From contig CAKZUM010000048.1 of assembly GCA_937921525.1 (NCBI GenBank), positions 1-8,977 on the forward strand: DNA of 8,977 bases, read 5' to 3'. A program made the translations under genes and the position numbers. The DNA is from an uncultured Saprospiraceae bacterium. Its GTDB lineage: Bacteria > Bacteroidota > Bacteroidia > Chitinophagales > Saprospiraceae. The notes beneath the pieces were generated by a model that saw only the letters and a program-made list of their open reading frames with translations, was not told the origin of the DNA and made no database searches. Below, piece by piece: positions 1-7,074 of the stretch (position 1 is the first letter of the stretch; every line of letters starts with the position of its first letter).

Positions 1-303
1 TATGTTTGGGTACGCACCTTTTTTACAGGTTCAGAGGATAATGGCATTCACGTTGGCTTAAATGGGGAATGGGTTGAAAGCGGTCAACGGATGCAATGGT
101 GCGAAGGCAAAGATGAATGGACTTGGGCAAGTAAACAACGAACAAAGGAAGAACATTGTGGGATAGAGCGACAAATCTATTTAAATGTTCCTAGTGCAGG
201 TATGCATACTATTTCTTTTTCAATGCGAGAAGATGGCTTTGAATTTGACAAATGGGCAATGAGTCAGGAATATGATATTTTGAGTAAACTTCAAAGGCCT
301 TGA
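1..303 (+). CDS. C-terminal fragment of a protein with a GH115-C-like carbohydrate-binding domain (5' end outside window)
   Basis: The reading frame is open from base 1 and ends at TGA 301-303, giving about 100 residues of a longer protein. The visible part resembles the beta-sandwich carbohydrate-binding module found at the C-terminus of GH115 enzymes and of many Bacteroidota and Planctomycetes secreted proteins. It starts with YVWVRTFFTG, then has an NGIHVGLNGEW segment, a GQRMQWCEG stretch, a conserved WASKQRT turn and a closing HTISFSMREDGFEFDKW strand. Such modules bind sugars on extracellular or periplasmic enzymes. The catalytic part of the protein is outside the window. The last nine residues (DILSKLQRP) do not look like a natural continuation, and a different protein family is read in another frame from about 284, so this end may be a rearrangement joint. 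The domain assignment is from recalled family sequences; which enzyme it belonged to is unknown. Confidence 0.6.
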   Translation, partial: YVWVRTFFTGSEDNGIHVGLNGEWVESGQRMQWCEGKDEWTWASKQRTKEEHCGIERQIYLNVPSAGMHTISFSMREDGFEFDKWAMSQEYDILSKLQRP

Positions 304-628
304 TTCAGTTGGCCGTAAGCAGGTGGAAGGCAATGCAGGAAGTATTCGCTTATATAACGATGATCGTATCACCTTGCAAAAATTAGGCGAAGAAGAAACT
401 GAAGAACCTTATTTGCACGATGATAAAAATTTTGCGGGCGATTGTGTTTATTTTTTGCAAAAACACTTTGTGCATAGCTATTTGAATGATTTGCCTTTTG
501 AGACGGGAGTTAAGGTGTATTTGAAAAATTTAGAGATTCAGGAGGCGGTTTATGAGAGTGCTAGGGAGCGGAAGGTGATTCAGATTGTTAATCCGATGGA
601 CTCGAATCCCCTCTCCCTAGTTCTATAA
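284..628 (+). pseudogene. Truncated 3' remnant of a Gfo/Idh/MocA-family dehydrogenase
   Basis: After the in-frame stop at 281-283 this frame encodes about 114 residues that match only the C-terminal part of Gfo/Idh/MocA NAD(P)-dependent sugar oxidoreductases. Recognisable pieces are GRKQVEGNAGSIRLYNDD (the usual 'EG..G.I.L..D' strand), FAGDCVYFLQKHFV, and the closing PFETGVKVYLKNLEIQEAVYESA helix. Family members are usually about 330-450 residues with an N-terminal Rossmann fold; that fold and the catalytic E-K-P motif are absent, and the upstream bases encode a different protein in another frame. A GTG at 323 could in principle start a 101-residue product, but there is no ribosome binding site and such a product would lack the cofactor site. 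It is best read as the leftover of a deletion or fusion event. Family call fairly sure; mechanism inferred. Confidence 0.7.
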
Positions 629-694
629 AGGTTTTTCTTTTTTAAAAAAGCCCTCATTAAGTGTAGAAACTATTGATGAGATAAAAGTTTATAG

Positions 695-1081
695 TCAGCA
701 AGTAGATGATTTTTTTACGTTCCGAACATAAGCTATGGTCGTAAAAATTAATCCAACCATCCACAAGCCAGGACCAATAATCGATTTTGGAAATTCTAAA
801 CCACCATGTATAACAGGAAATAAAATAAATCCAATATCCTCGGCAGAAATAATAAATAAGGCGACCCAGTACGCCCATTTGGTGTTTTTCCAATTAAAAT
901 AAGATAGGATTAATCCAAAAACTCCTAAGTAAACTAAGGTCCAATGGCCTTGTGCCAACCTTCCTGCTGCCTCAGTTAACTGGTCAAATTCGGCCCTGGC
1001 AGCCAATCGTTGAATACCTAATACAATATGTAATAAAGACCAAAGAGCGTAGGCTATTGCCCCTATTTTTGCGTATATCAT
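695..1081 (-). CDS. Small four-helix integral membrane protein of unknown function
   Basis: The product is 128 residues and hydrophobic, with four likely transmembrane segments at about residues 5-24, 47-62, 69-91 and 101-119, joined by short polar loops (EFDQLTEAAGRLAQGHW after helix 1, NWKNTKW after helix 2). It ends in a basic tail (RNVKKSSTC) that should face the cytoplasm. I recall similar 120-140 residue proteins of this pattern in Bacteroidota, with a MxYAKIGAI start and an A/EDIGF segment in helix 3, but none with an established role. The ATG at 1079-1081 (read on the minus strand) is the natural start at the edge of helix 1; there is no Shine-Dalgarno sequence. It lies 93 nt downstream of the hydrolase on the same strand, so the two could be co-transcribed. 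A weak -7-like TAATTTTA lies shortly upstream. Real gene likely; function not known. Confidence 0.75.
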   Translation of the reverse strand: MIYAKIGAIAYALWSLLHIVLGIQRLAARAEFDQLTEAAGRLAQGHWTLVYLGVFGLILSYFNWKNTKWAYWVALFIISAEDIGFILFPVIHGGLEFPKSIIGPGLWMVGLIFTTIAYVRNVKKSSTC

Positions 1082-1174
1082 GATAATTTTTTTAGTATTG
1101 ATGATAAAATTAGTCTGTCGTTTTGGTTCTAAATCAGCAGAATTTTCAAAACCATGATGACTTAAAGTGTCGAT

Positions 1175-3019
1175 TTATTTTTGATTTGTTTTAAAATCGG
1201 ATAGATGTTCTAAAGCGTTTACATCAGAAATTATAGGCAATTCGATAAAAGAGCCATTTACTTGACCATGATGAATTATATTATTAGCTATCCTTTTTTC
1301 CGTACTAGAAAATAAGGATTGGTTCGTATTTAGGTTTCTATCCCATTGGGGAAAATTGCTAGAAGAGACATCTACGCCTAAGCTATGACCTGATTCAAAT
1401 CGCCAAGCAATATGCCCTAAATCTAAAGTTAATGGATAAATTTCATCTGGTTTCATAAAGGATTCTTGCGATAAACCTTCCTTGAATCTTGCTCTAATAA
1501 TTCCCTCTGTAACTAAGGTTGCTGTTCCCTCAGGGCTTATATCGAGTAGCTTTATTGTAAAATCTGTATCAGGACAATCAGAACTAACTGACAAGTTTCC
1601 ATACACATGTCCTACCGCGACGATTGGGCTGTTTAATGGCTGACTATCATAAGATAAAACATCTTTACGTTGCGCTTGTCTTACCGTCTGTTGGTCTAAA
1701 GGGCCATGCGAAATCATCAGATTCCTCCCCCCGATAGTTGGTACAGGATTTTCTGGATTATATTGGTAGGTACGTATGCCAGCAGAAAAAGAAGATGTAA
1801 CAGTCTTTGACAATTGACCCGTCTTTGATAAATGCCATTTTTCTATGTTAGCCGAATTAGGAGGCCAAGTTGTCGCTCCATACCATTCGTCTTGACCATT
1901 AGCAATAGGAAAAATGACCCGTGGTAAATCGAGCAATGCTGATTTTTTGCCTTTTAGATGATAGTCAAACCACGGTAGCAAAGGTTTCATTGGCCATACC
2001 TTTGGGTCTTCTGCAGAAAAATGAGTTCCGTTCAGAACTAATAATCGCTGGTTTAAACTATCTTTTTCACCACGTTCGAATGCATTCAATTGAGACGGTG
2101 AAAACACATCATACCACGCGGCAACATAGTAAGTCGGAATAGTAGACAAAGATGCGTCAAAATAATTGGAGACTTGACTATTAGGTTTCGCAGATAACAT
2201 TTGATTCCATCCACTCAATGCCGCTGAAAAATGTGGGTAATCTTTTAATGGTAAATGTTTCCAAGCTGGTACATTTTGTGGGTTTTCCAAATCTGATAAA
2301 ATTTCCTGCACCTTTAACCCCATTTGAACTCTTGCTATTCTACGGTCGATTGGACCATAATCCATGTCCTTGAAGTGGTTAGCATCTGCGGTCAATATTT
2401 GTTCTGCCGCCCAAGGGAAGAATATTTCGAGCTTAAGTGCACCACCAGGCCCTAAAAGTACTTCGTTTATCAAATTTGGAGTGCCTATTTGGACAAAAGA
2501 GGCATCCAGTCCTTCAGGGTTTTCGGCATTCGTTAGCATTGCTAAGATTGCCTCTATAGAATCTCCACAAGTGCCTACCTTACCATTGCTCCAATTTTGT
2601 TTTTTTACCCATTTTATTAATTCTAATCCATCTGTTCTATCAGTTAAATCAAGGGCTTTTCCTTCCGACCCCACTCTTCCTCGGGTATGCTGAATGACCA
2701 AAGCATATCCTGCATCGGTTATTTCTTTCCACCCTAATTTGCCTAAATCTTCATCCCGAACATTACTTAGGTCAGGGGGGAACATACCTGCTAAGGGTGT
2801 GTGAGGGAGTTCATAAGGAGAGCGAATAATTAAGGTAGGAAATGGTCCATTTCCATCAGGTAAATGAACTAAAGTGACCAGTTTTTTTCCATCATTTGTT
2901 GGTATCATTTGCCCTGTATATTTAGCTGCAAAGGGCATAGGAATAAGTATAAAACTTACCATTAAAATAATGCATATAAGGATAAATAGACCTAAAGCAA
3001 TTTTTTTTATACGATTCAT
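1175..3019 (-). CDS. Membrane-anchored CocE/NonD-family serine hydrolase (X-Pro dipeptidyl-peptidase S15 type)
   Basis: This 614-residue protein begins with a basic stretch and one hydrophobic segment (about residues 5-27), an uncleaved anchor or signal that would place the enzyme in the periplasm. The alpha/beta hydrolase domain (about 40-355) has the family's RSPY (Tyr69, oxyanion-hole position in CocE) and HTRGRVGSEG (111-120). The nucleophile elbow is G-D-S154-I-E-A, the acid is Asp304 in AWYDVF, and the base is probably His333 in NGTHF. Residues about 385-595 form the C-terminal jelly-roll domain typical of the family, with DCPDTDFTIKLLDI and VDVSSSNFPQWDRN. Family members cleave esters, amides or X-Pro peptides; the substrate cannot be told here. 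Oddity: the elbow usually reads G-x-S-Y-x-G, whereas here Ile and Ala replace Tyr and Gly. The ATG at 3019 is preceded by a good Bacteroidota promoter. It is divergent from the histidine kinase and upstream of the small membrane protein. Confidence 0.9.
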   Translation of the reverse strand: MNRIKKIALGLFILICIILMVSFILIPMPFAAKYTGQMIPTNDGKKLVTLVHLPDGNGPFPTLIIRSPYELPHTPLAGMFPPDLSNVRDEDLGKLGWKEITDAGYALVIQHTRGRVGSEGKALDLTDRTDGLELIKWVKKQNWSNGKVGTCGDSIEAILAMLTNAENPEGLDASFVQIGTPNLINEVLLGPGGALKLEIFFPWAAEQILTADANHFKDMDYGPIDRRIARVQMGLKVQEILSDLENPQNVPAWKHLPLKDYPHFSAALSGWNQMLSAKPNSQVSNYFDASLSTIPTYYVAAWYDVFSPSQLNAFERGEKDSLNQRLLVLNGTHFSAEDPKVWPMKPLLPWFDYHLKGKKSALLDLPRVIFPIANGQDEWYGATTWPPNSANIEKWHLSKTGQLSKTVTSSFSAGIRTYQYNPENPVPTIGGRNLMISHGPLDQQTVRQAQRKDVLSYDSQPLNSPIVAVGHVYGNLSVSSDCPDTDFTIKLLDISPEGTATLVTEGIIRARFKEGLSQESFMKPDEIYPLTLDLGHIAWRFESGHSLGVDVSSSNFPQWDRNLNTNQSLFSSTEKRIANNIIHHGQVNGSFIELPIISDVNALEHLSDFKTNQK

Positions 3020-3039
3020 ATTTAAGTTTTATTTTGACA

Positions 3040-3072
3040 CAAACCTACTTCCTTAATTGGTCTATATCCAAA
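3040..3072 (-). promoter_or_regulatory. Predicted Bacteroidota-type promoter of the hydrolase gene
   Basis: Read on the minus strand, TAGGTTTG (3047-3040) matches the TAnnTTTG -7 consensus of Bacteroidota sigma-ABfr perfectly. A TTTG (3072-3069) lies 21 nt upstream, within the range known for the -33 box. The -7 element ends about 20 nt before the ATG at 3019, so the predicted leader is very short (about 15 nt). The placement supports 3019 as the start codon. Predicted from motif only. Confidence 0.65.
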
Positions 3073-3097
3073 TAATTATTACTCAATCAGTCTTATT

Positions 3098-3110
3098 CTG
3101 TATAGTACAG
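3098..3110. promoter_or_regulatory. Short perfect dyad in the divergent spacer (possible operator)
   Basis: CTGTA-TAG-TACAG is a 5+3+5 perfect inverted repeat in the spacer between the hydrolase and the histidine kinase genes. It is about 26 nt upstream of the hydrolase -33 box and 20 nt upstream of a possible plus-strand -7 element at 3130. The position fits a regulator site, but a 5-bp arm can arise by chance and no second copy is visible in the window. It does not resemble the direct-repeat sites usually bound by LytTR regulators. Confidence 0.25.
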
Positions 3111-3129
3111 CGCAATTGTCAGAAGAACC

Positions 3130-3137
3130 TATTTTTG
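3130..3137 (+). promoter_or_regulatory. Possible -7 element for the histidine kinase/response regulator operon
   Basis: TATTTTTG fits the TAnnTTTG consensus on the plus strand. No TTTG or TTG is found at the usual distance upstream (the nearest TTG, 3116-3118, is only 11 nt away), so the element would be incomplete. If used, the transcript would have a leader of about 110 nt before the kinase ATG at 3257. A second, poorer candidate is TACCTTTA at 3241, 16 nt before the ATG. A CCAGTTCAT at 3157-3165 resembles a single LytTR half-site but has no good partner one turn away. Confidence 0.3.
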
Positions 3138-3256
3138 ATTACAAAAAGGTTAAAAACCAGTTCATTGGTGATTTTTCGGGTTCTTTCAGAAAAAAGTGGC
3201 CGTTCTTCCAAAAAGTATTCTGTATTTTTTAATAAAACAATACCTTTAGTCGAACT

Positions 3257-4345
3257 ATGCAAAATTCAATAAATACAAGGCCGAATACTTTTCAAAATGA
3301 AGAGACTAAATGGATAATCTATTTATCTATAGCTATTATCACTAGTATTATTTTTGCTTTTGAAGATTTCTTAAATACCACGAACATAGTACAAGTTTGG
3401 ATTGAACTTTTTATCTGTATTCCCCTATTGGCAATATCCTTTATTATTTTTAGCACCTTGGCAACTTTTAGTGTGAAGTCTTGGCAAAGATTAACTATCT
3501 TTTCTACCACTTATTATAATGATATTTTTTGGGCGGCTATCTGGGTATTGGTTGTTGGATTTCTATTGTCTTTATTATATAAACCTGTGGTTGCTATATT
3601 GCCTATCGACCATAATATAAATTCAGGCAATCTGGATAATCGGTGGTTGATTTGGTCTATCAGTTTATTATTTGCCTCCGTTGTAATGGTGGTAGAACAT
3701 TTTTGGAAACTTTTGATTAAACGACAGCAATTAGAACTTATCAACCATACCTTAAAACGCAACGATGAGTTAGTCAAATACAAAGCCCTTGTACAGCAGA
3801 TTAACCCTCATTTTTTGTTTAATAGCTTAAATGCATTAAGTGTTTTAGTCCACAAAAACCCACATGATGCAGAGCGATTTATAGAAGAATTATCGAAAAT
3901 ATATCGCTATATTTTACAATTGAATGCATCCTATTTAGTGCCTTTAAAAAAAGAGTTGGCCTTTGTGGAATCTTATATCTTTTTACAAAGAATTCGATAT
4001 CGAGAAAATCTACAGTTCCACTCAACTGTTAATGCGCAATCTATCAACTATATGCTACCACCGCTAACCTTAGAATTATTGATTGAAAATGCCATAAAAC
4101 ATAATGCGATTGGTAGTGAGACTCCATTGACAATTGAATTAATTGTAGAAAATGACTATCTATTAGTTCGAAATAAAATACAATTAAGGATGGAATCCGA
4201 AATTTTCTCTACTAAAGTTGGTTTGAAAAACCTAACAGATAAATACGCCATTCTTGGCGATAAAACACCAGCATTTTTGATTGAAAATGGCCAATTTATT
4301 GCCAAAATTCCTTTACTAAAACAAGAACAAGAATGCGCATTTTGA
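3257..4345 (+). CDS. LytS/YehU-family sensor histidine kinase
   Basis: This 362-residue inner-membrane sensor has about four hydrophobic segments at roughly residues 18-35, 48-70, 88-106 and 129-147, and then a cytoplasmic coiled linker (about 152-178). The His_kinase domain follows: QQINPHFLFNSLNAL with phospho-acceptor His185, QRIRYRENLQF (244-254), and the N-box PPLTLELLIENAIKHN (268-283) of the HATPase fold. The C-terminal VGLKNLTDKY (321-330) is the remaining G-box; its first glycine, usual in GIGL, is replaced, and the ATP lid before it looks short. The membrane part has no recognisable ligand-binding domain, so the signal is unknown. No Shine-Dalgarno sequence precedes the ATG at 3257. 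Its end overlaps the response regulator start by 13 nt, which implies translational coupling and a shared transcript. Family assignment is secure; signal and targets are not visible. Confidence 0.93.
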   Translation: MQNSINTRPNTFQNEETKWIIYLSIAIITSIIFAFEDFLNTTNIVQVWIELFICIPLLAISFIIFSTLATFSVKSWQRLTIFSTTYYNDIFWAAIWVLVVGFLLSLLYKPVVAILPIDHNINSGNLDNRWLIWSISLLFASVVMVVEHFWKLLIKRQQLELINHTLKRNDELVKYKALVQQINPHFLFNSLNALSVLVHKNPHDAERFIEELSKIYRYILQLNASYLVPLKKELAFVESYIFLQRIRYRENLQFHSTVNAQSINYMLPPLTLELLIENAIKHNAIGSETPLTIELIVENDYLLVRNKIQLRMESEIFSTKVGLKNLTDKYAILGDKTPAFLIENGQFIAKIPLLKQEQECAF

Positions 4346-5094
4346 TTATTGAAGACGAGCATTTTGCAGTAGAAAGATTGCAGCTATTATTATCAGAATT
4401 AGCTATTCCCATCGAAATATTGGCAGTTTTAGATAGTATTAAAAAGGCAGTCAAATGGTTAAATCACCATACCGCAGATTTAATCTTTTTAGATATTCAC
4501 TTAGCAGATGGCAATGCCTTTAAAATATTTGAACAAGTTGAAATAAGAACGCCCATTATTTTTACTACTGCGTATCACGACTATGCCCTAAGAGCTTTTG
4601 AACAGCATAGTATTGATTATCTTCTAAAACCTGTCTCTCGAGAAAAATTAAAACAAAGTTTTAGTAAATTAAAGTCTTTGCAAAATACTCCCCAAAAGGT
4701 AGCCAAGAATAGTACGGCTATGAACGAATTAATAGAGCTACTGAAACCCAAAGGCACTAAACGTTTTATGGTCCAAATTGGTAATAAAATGAAGATTCTT
4801 GAGTTGGCTCAAATCGCTTATTTTGTTTCTGACAATAAAGTAACTTTTGCCATTCATAAGGTTAACAATAAAAGATACCCGATTGAAAGCTCTATTAAAC
4901 AATTAGAACTTTCGCTTTCTGCCAATGATTTTTTTAGAGTCAATAGACAATATTTATTGAGCCGAGCTTGTATTGCAGAACTGTATTATTTATCGAAAAG
5001 CCAAGTGAAAGTAAAACTAAAATCGCCCTTGTCAGCAGAAATTATTGTGTCTAAAGAAAAAATTGGGCAGTTTAAAAAATGGTTGGTGAAATAA
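4333..5094 (+). CDS. LytTR-family DNA-binding response regulator
   Basis: This 253-residue two-domain regulator is the partner of the kinase just upstream. The receiver domain (about 1-120) has the acidic pair Glu7-Asp8 in IIEDEH, phospho-acceptor Asp54 in LIFLDIHLADG, Thr78/Thr79 in IIFTTAYHDYALRAF and Lys99 in YLLKP, so all phosphorylation residues are intact. A linker leads to a LytTR DNA-binding domain (about 143-245), recognised by the beta-rich pattern, the IAYFVSDNKVTF segment, the SIKQLELSL helix and FFRVNRQYLLSRACI. LytTR regulators bind direct repeats about one or two turns apart upstream of promoters. Genes of this kind often act on nearby promoters; the divergent hydrolase at 3019 and the GMC gene downstream are candidates, but no clear site pair is visible. 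The start ATG lies inside the kinase 3' end. Confidence 0.95.
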   Translation: MRILIIEDEHFAVERLQLLLSELAIPIEILAVLDSIKKAVKWLNHHTADLIFLDIHLADGNAFKIFEQVEIRTPIIFTTAYHDYALRAFEQHSIDYLLKPVSREKLKQSFSKLKSLQNTPQKVAKNSTAMNELIELLKPKGTKRFMVQIGNKMKILELAQIAYFVSDNKVTFAIHKVNNKRYPIESSIKQLELSLSANDFFRVNRQYLLSRACIAELYYLSKSQVKVKLKSPLSAEIIVSKEKIGQFKKWLVK

Positions 5095-5373
5095 TAAATG
5101 AATACCTCTTGTTCATCTATTAACCTTTTCTGCCCAAATTGAATCATTCATACTTATTTTCGTGCATTGTAGGTTCACTTGTTTTTGGGCCTGTGCTAGT
5201 GATATATTGAGTAAAAGGAGGAATGATTCTATTAATTGTTTTAAAATCTGCAAACCTAGCGGTAGAATGCTATTTCTTATCTTCCTACAAGACACCACAG
5301 GACAGCCCCCACCCACCATTTCAATAATTTTACTGCCTAGTATTTCAAAGAACTCCTATCTAAAATTCATAAA
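5095..5373. other. Intergenic stretch without a supported gene
   Basis: These 279 nt separate the response regulator stop from the GMC dehydrogenase start. Short open frames exist on both strands (for example 5113-5319 minus and 5223-5327 plus), but none has a family signature; the latter has AGGAGG only 1 nt before its ATG, too close to work. No strong terminator hairpin or poly-T run follows the regulator. Small dyads occur (ATGAA/TTCAT at 5098-5116; TGAAT-C-ATTCA at 5140-5150). TATTTTCG at 5155-5162 differs by one base from a -7 consensus but lacks a -33 box. The GMC promoter is therefore not identified. Confidence 0.5.
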
Positions 5374-7071
5374 ATGTCAGCAACACAATCGAATACTTTT
5401 GACGCTATCGTAATAGGAACAGGCATTAGCGGTGGCTGGGCTGCCAAAGAGTTATGCGAAAAAGGACTAAAAACCCTCGTGTTGGAACGGGGTAGAATGG
5501 TCAAGCACGTAGAAGACTATCCCACGATGCACTTAGATCCTTGGGATATGGAAAATGGAGGAAAAACACCAGCCGATATTCTAGCAAAATACCCCAAGCA
5601 ATCCCGTTGGGGATTTGATGAAACTACTCGTCATTTTTATAATAAAGATGAAGACCATGATTACGATGAGGTCAAGCCGTTCGATTGGATTAGGGGCGCA
5701 CAAGTAGGTGGTCGTTCCTTAATTTGGGGCAAACAAACTTATCGTTGGTCGGATTTGGATTTTGAGGCCAATGCTAGAGATGGGATAGGCGTAGATTGGC
5801 CCATTCGCTATAAAGATATTGAACCTTGGTATGCTTATGTAGAAAAGCACGTTGGGATTAGTGGGGAGGCATTGGGTTTACCGCAACTACCCGATAGCGT
5901 CTTCTTACCACCGATGGAGTTGAATTGTGTAGAAAAGGAATTACAAACAGCGATTGCTAAAAAATTTAAAAATCGAGTGTTAACCATTGGTCGAGTGGCA
6001 CATATTACCGAAGGCACTAAACCCGGTTCAGGACGAGTTACTTGTCAGTATAGAAATCGTTGTAAAAGAGGTTGTCCTTATGGGGCTTACTTTAGCTCTA
6101 ATTCTTCTACCTTACCAATGGCAGAGGCTACTGGAAATATGACCCTACGCCCCAATTCGATTGCCTTTGAAGTGATGTATGATAAAAACAAAAAGCGGGC
6201 AACGGGGGTGCGAATTGTAGATGCCAATACGAAAGAAATACTAGAATTTAAATCAAAAATCATTTTTTTATGCGCCTCTTCGATGGCCTCCACCGCCATT
6301 CTAATGCAATCTAAATCAGATGCTTTTCCAAATGGTATGGGGAATGCTAGTGGGGAATTGGGGCATAATATTATGGACCACCAATTAGGGGCAGGCGCCT
6401 CTGCCAAAGTGGATAGATTTAAGGATAAATATTATACTGGTCGCAGACCGAACGGATTTTATATACCTAGATTTAGAAATATTGGTGCTAAACGGGACAA
6501 CGTGGATTTCATTAGAGGATACGGGTATCAGGGTGGAGCGAGTCGAGGCGATTGGTCGGCAGTCATTGCAGAACATGCTTACGGAAAAGACCTCAAACAA
6601 GCGATAGTAGAACCCGGTGGATGGCGAATTGGCATGAGTGGTTTTGGAGAAACTTTACCCTACCATGAGAATCAGATGTACCTTAATTATGATAAGTTGG
6701 ATAAGTACGGTTTGCCTACTATCGTTTTTGATGCAGAGTTCAAAGAAAATGAACGATTGATGAAAAAAGATTGGATTGTTCAGGCACAGGAAATGCTAGA
6801 AGCTGCTGGATTTAAAGATATAAAATCTTATGATTCTAATGCGCCGATAGGTAAAGGTATTCACGAAATGGGCACAGCAAGAATGGGAAAAGACCCTAAA
6901 ACATCGGTTTTGAATAAACATAATCAGCTACACGAAGTGCCGAATGTTTATGTGACGGATGGGGCTTGTATGACTTCGGCCGCTAATCAAAACCCTTCTT
7001 TGACGTACATGGCGTTAACGGCTAGGGCTGCGAATCATGCGGTGGAAGAATTGAAGAAAATGAATTTGTAA
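5374..7071 (+). CDS. GMC-family FAD-dependent sugar/glycoside dehydrogenase, catalytic subunit
   Basis: This 565-residue protein has the Rossmann FAD motif GTGISGG (15-21) with Glu38 for the ribose and the GMC segment VGGRSLIWGK (111-120). The C-terminal catalytic region has GIHEMGTARMG with His497 as likely base and NQNPSLTYMALTARA with Asn540 as the second active-site residue. Cys224, Cys230 and Cys234 form C-x5-C-x3-C-P-x-G-A, the arrangement that holds a 3Fe-4S cluster in the FAD glucose dehydrogenase of Burkholderia cepacia; an equivalent cluster is likely. Relatives oxidise sugar hydroxyls (gluconate, glucose, or the 3-position of glycosides) and pass electrons to a cytochrome c. There is no signal peptide; such subunits are usually carried out through Tat by the small subunit, encoded next. 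The ATG at 5374 opens directly onto the FAD fold and has no Shine-Dalgarno sequence. Substrate undetermined; glycoside 3-dehydrogenase is plausible given the carbohydrate context. Confidence 0.9.
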   Translation: MSATQSNTFDAIVIGTGISGGWAAKELCEKGLKTLVLERGRMVKHVEDYPTMHLDPWDMENGGKTPADILAKYPKQSRWGFDETTRHFYNKDEDHDYDEVKPFDWIRGAQVGGRSLIWGKQTYRWSDLDFEANARDGIGVDWPIRYKDIEPWYAYVEKHVGISGEALGLPQLPDSVFLPPMELNCVEKELQTAIAKKFKNRVLTIGRVAHITEGTKPGSGRVTCQYRNRCKRGCPYGAYFSSNSSTLPMAEATGNMTLRPNSIAFEVMYDKNKKRATGVRIVDANTKEILEFKSKIIFLCASSMASTAILMQSKSDAFPNGMGNASGELGHNIMDHQLGAGASAKVDRFKDKYYTGRRPNGFYIPRFRNIGAKRDNVDFIRGYGYQGGASRGDWSAVIAEHAYGKDLKQAIVEPGGWRIGMSGFGETLPYHENQMYLNYDKLDKYGLPTIVFDAEFKENERLMKKDWIVQAQEMLEAAGFKDIKSYDSNAPIGKGIHEMGTARMGKDPKTSVLNKHNQLHEVPNVYVTDGACMTSAANQNPSLTYMALTARAANHAVEELKKMNL

Positions 7072-7074
7072 ATA

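Noticed and set aside
630..652. T-run/A-run dyad (14-nt palindrome 637-650) between convergent genes as a terminator
   Set aside because: The stem is almost all A-T with at most two G-C pairs and a bulge; it may contribute to termination in both directions but is too weak to call.
657..893. Minus-strand open frame of 78 codons overlapping the small membrane protein gene
   Set aside because: It overlaps the four-helix membrane protein gene in another frame, has no family signature, and its composition (many Tyr/Trp/Ile) fits a shadow frame.
1921..2142. Plus-strand open frames inside the hydrolase gene (1921-2142, 2364-2693, 2874-3056)
   Set aside because: They are antisense shadows of a well-supported hydrolase with intact catalytic and C-terminal domains; none shows a family motif.
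3057..3272. 71-codon plus-strand frame in the divergent spacer
   Set aside because: It overlaps the kinase start, covers the hydrolase promoter and dyad, and its translation has no domain or signal pattern.
5113..5319. Minus-strand 68-codon frame in the intergenic stretch, with a hydrophobic segment
   Set aside because: No recognisable family, no promoter or ribosome binding site, and the opposite strand has an equally long frame (5162-5413) that runs into the GMC gene; neither reads like a conserved protein.
5223..5327. 34-codon plus-strand frame preceded by AGGAGG
   Set aside because: The AGGAGG ends 1 nt before the ATG, too close for initiation, other genes here do not use Shine-Dalgarno sites, and the peptide has no recognisable feature.
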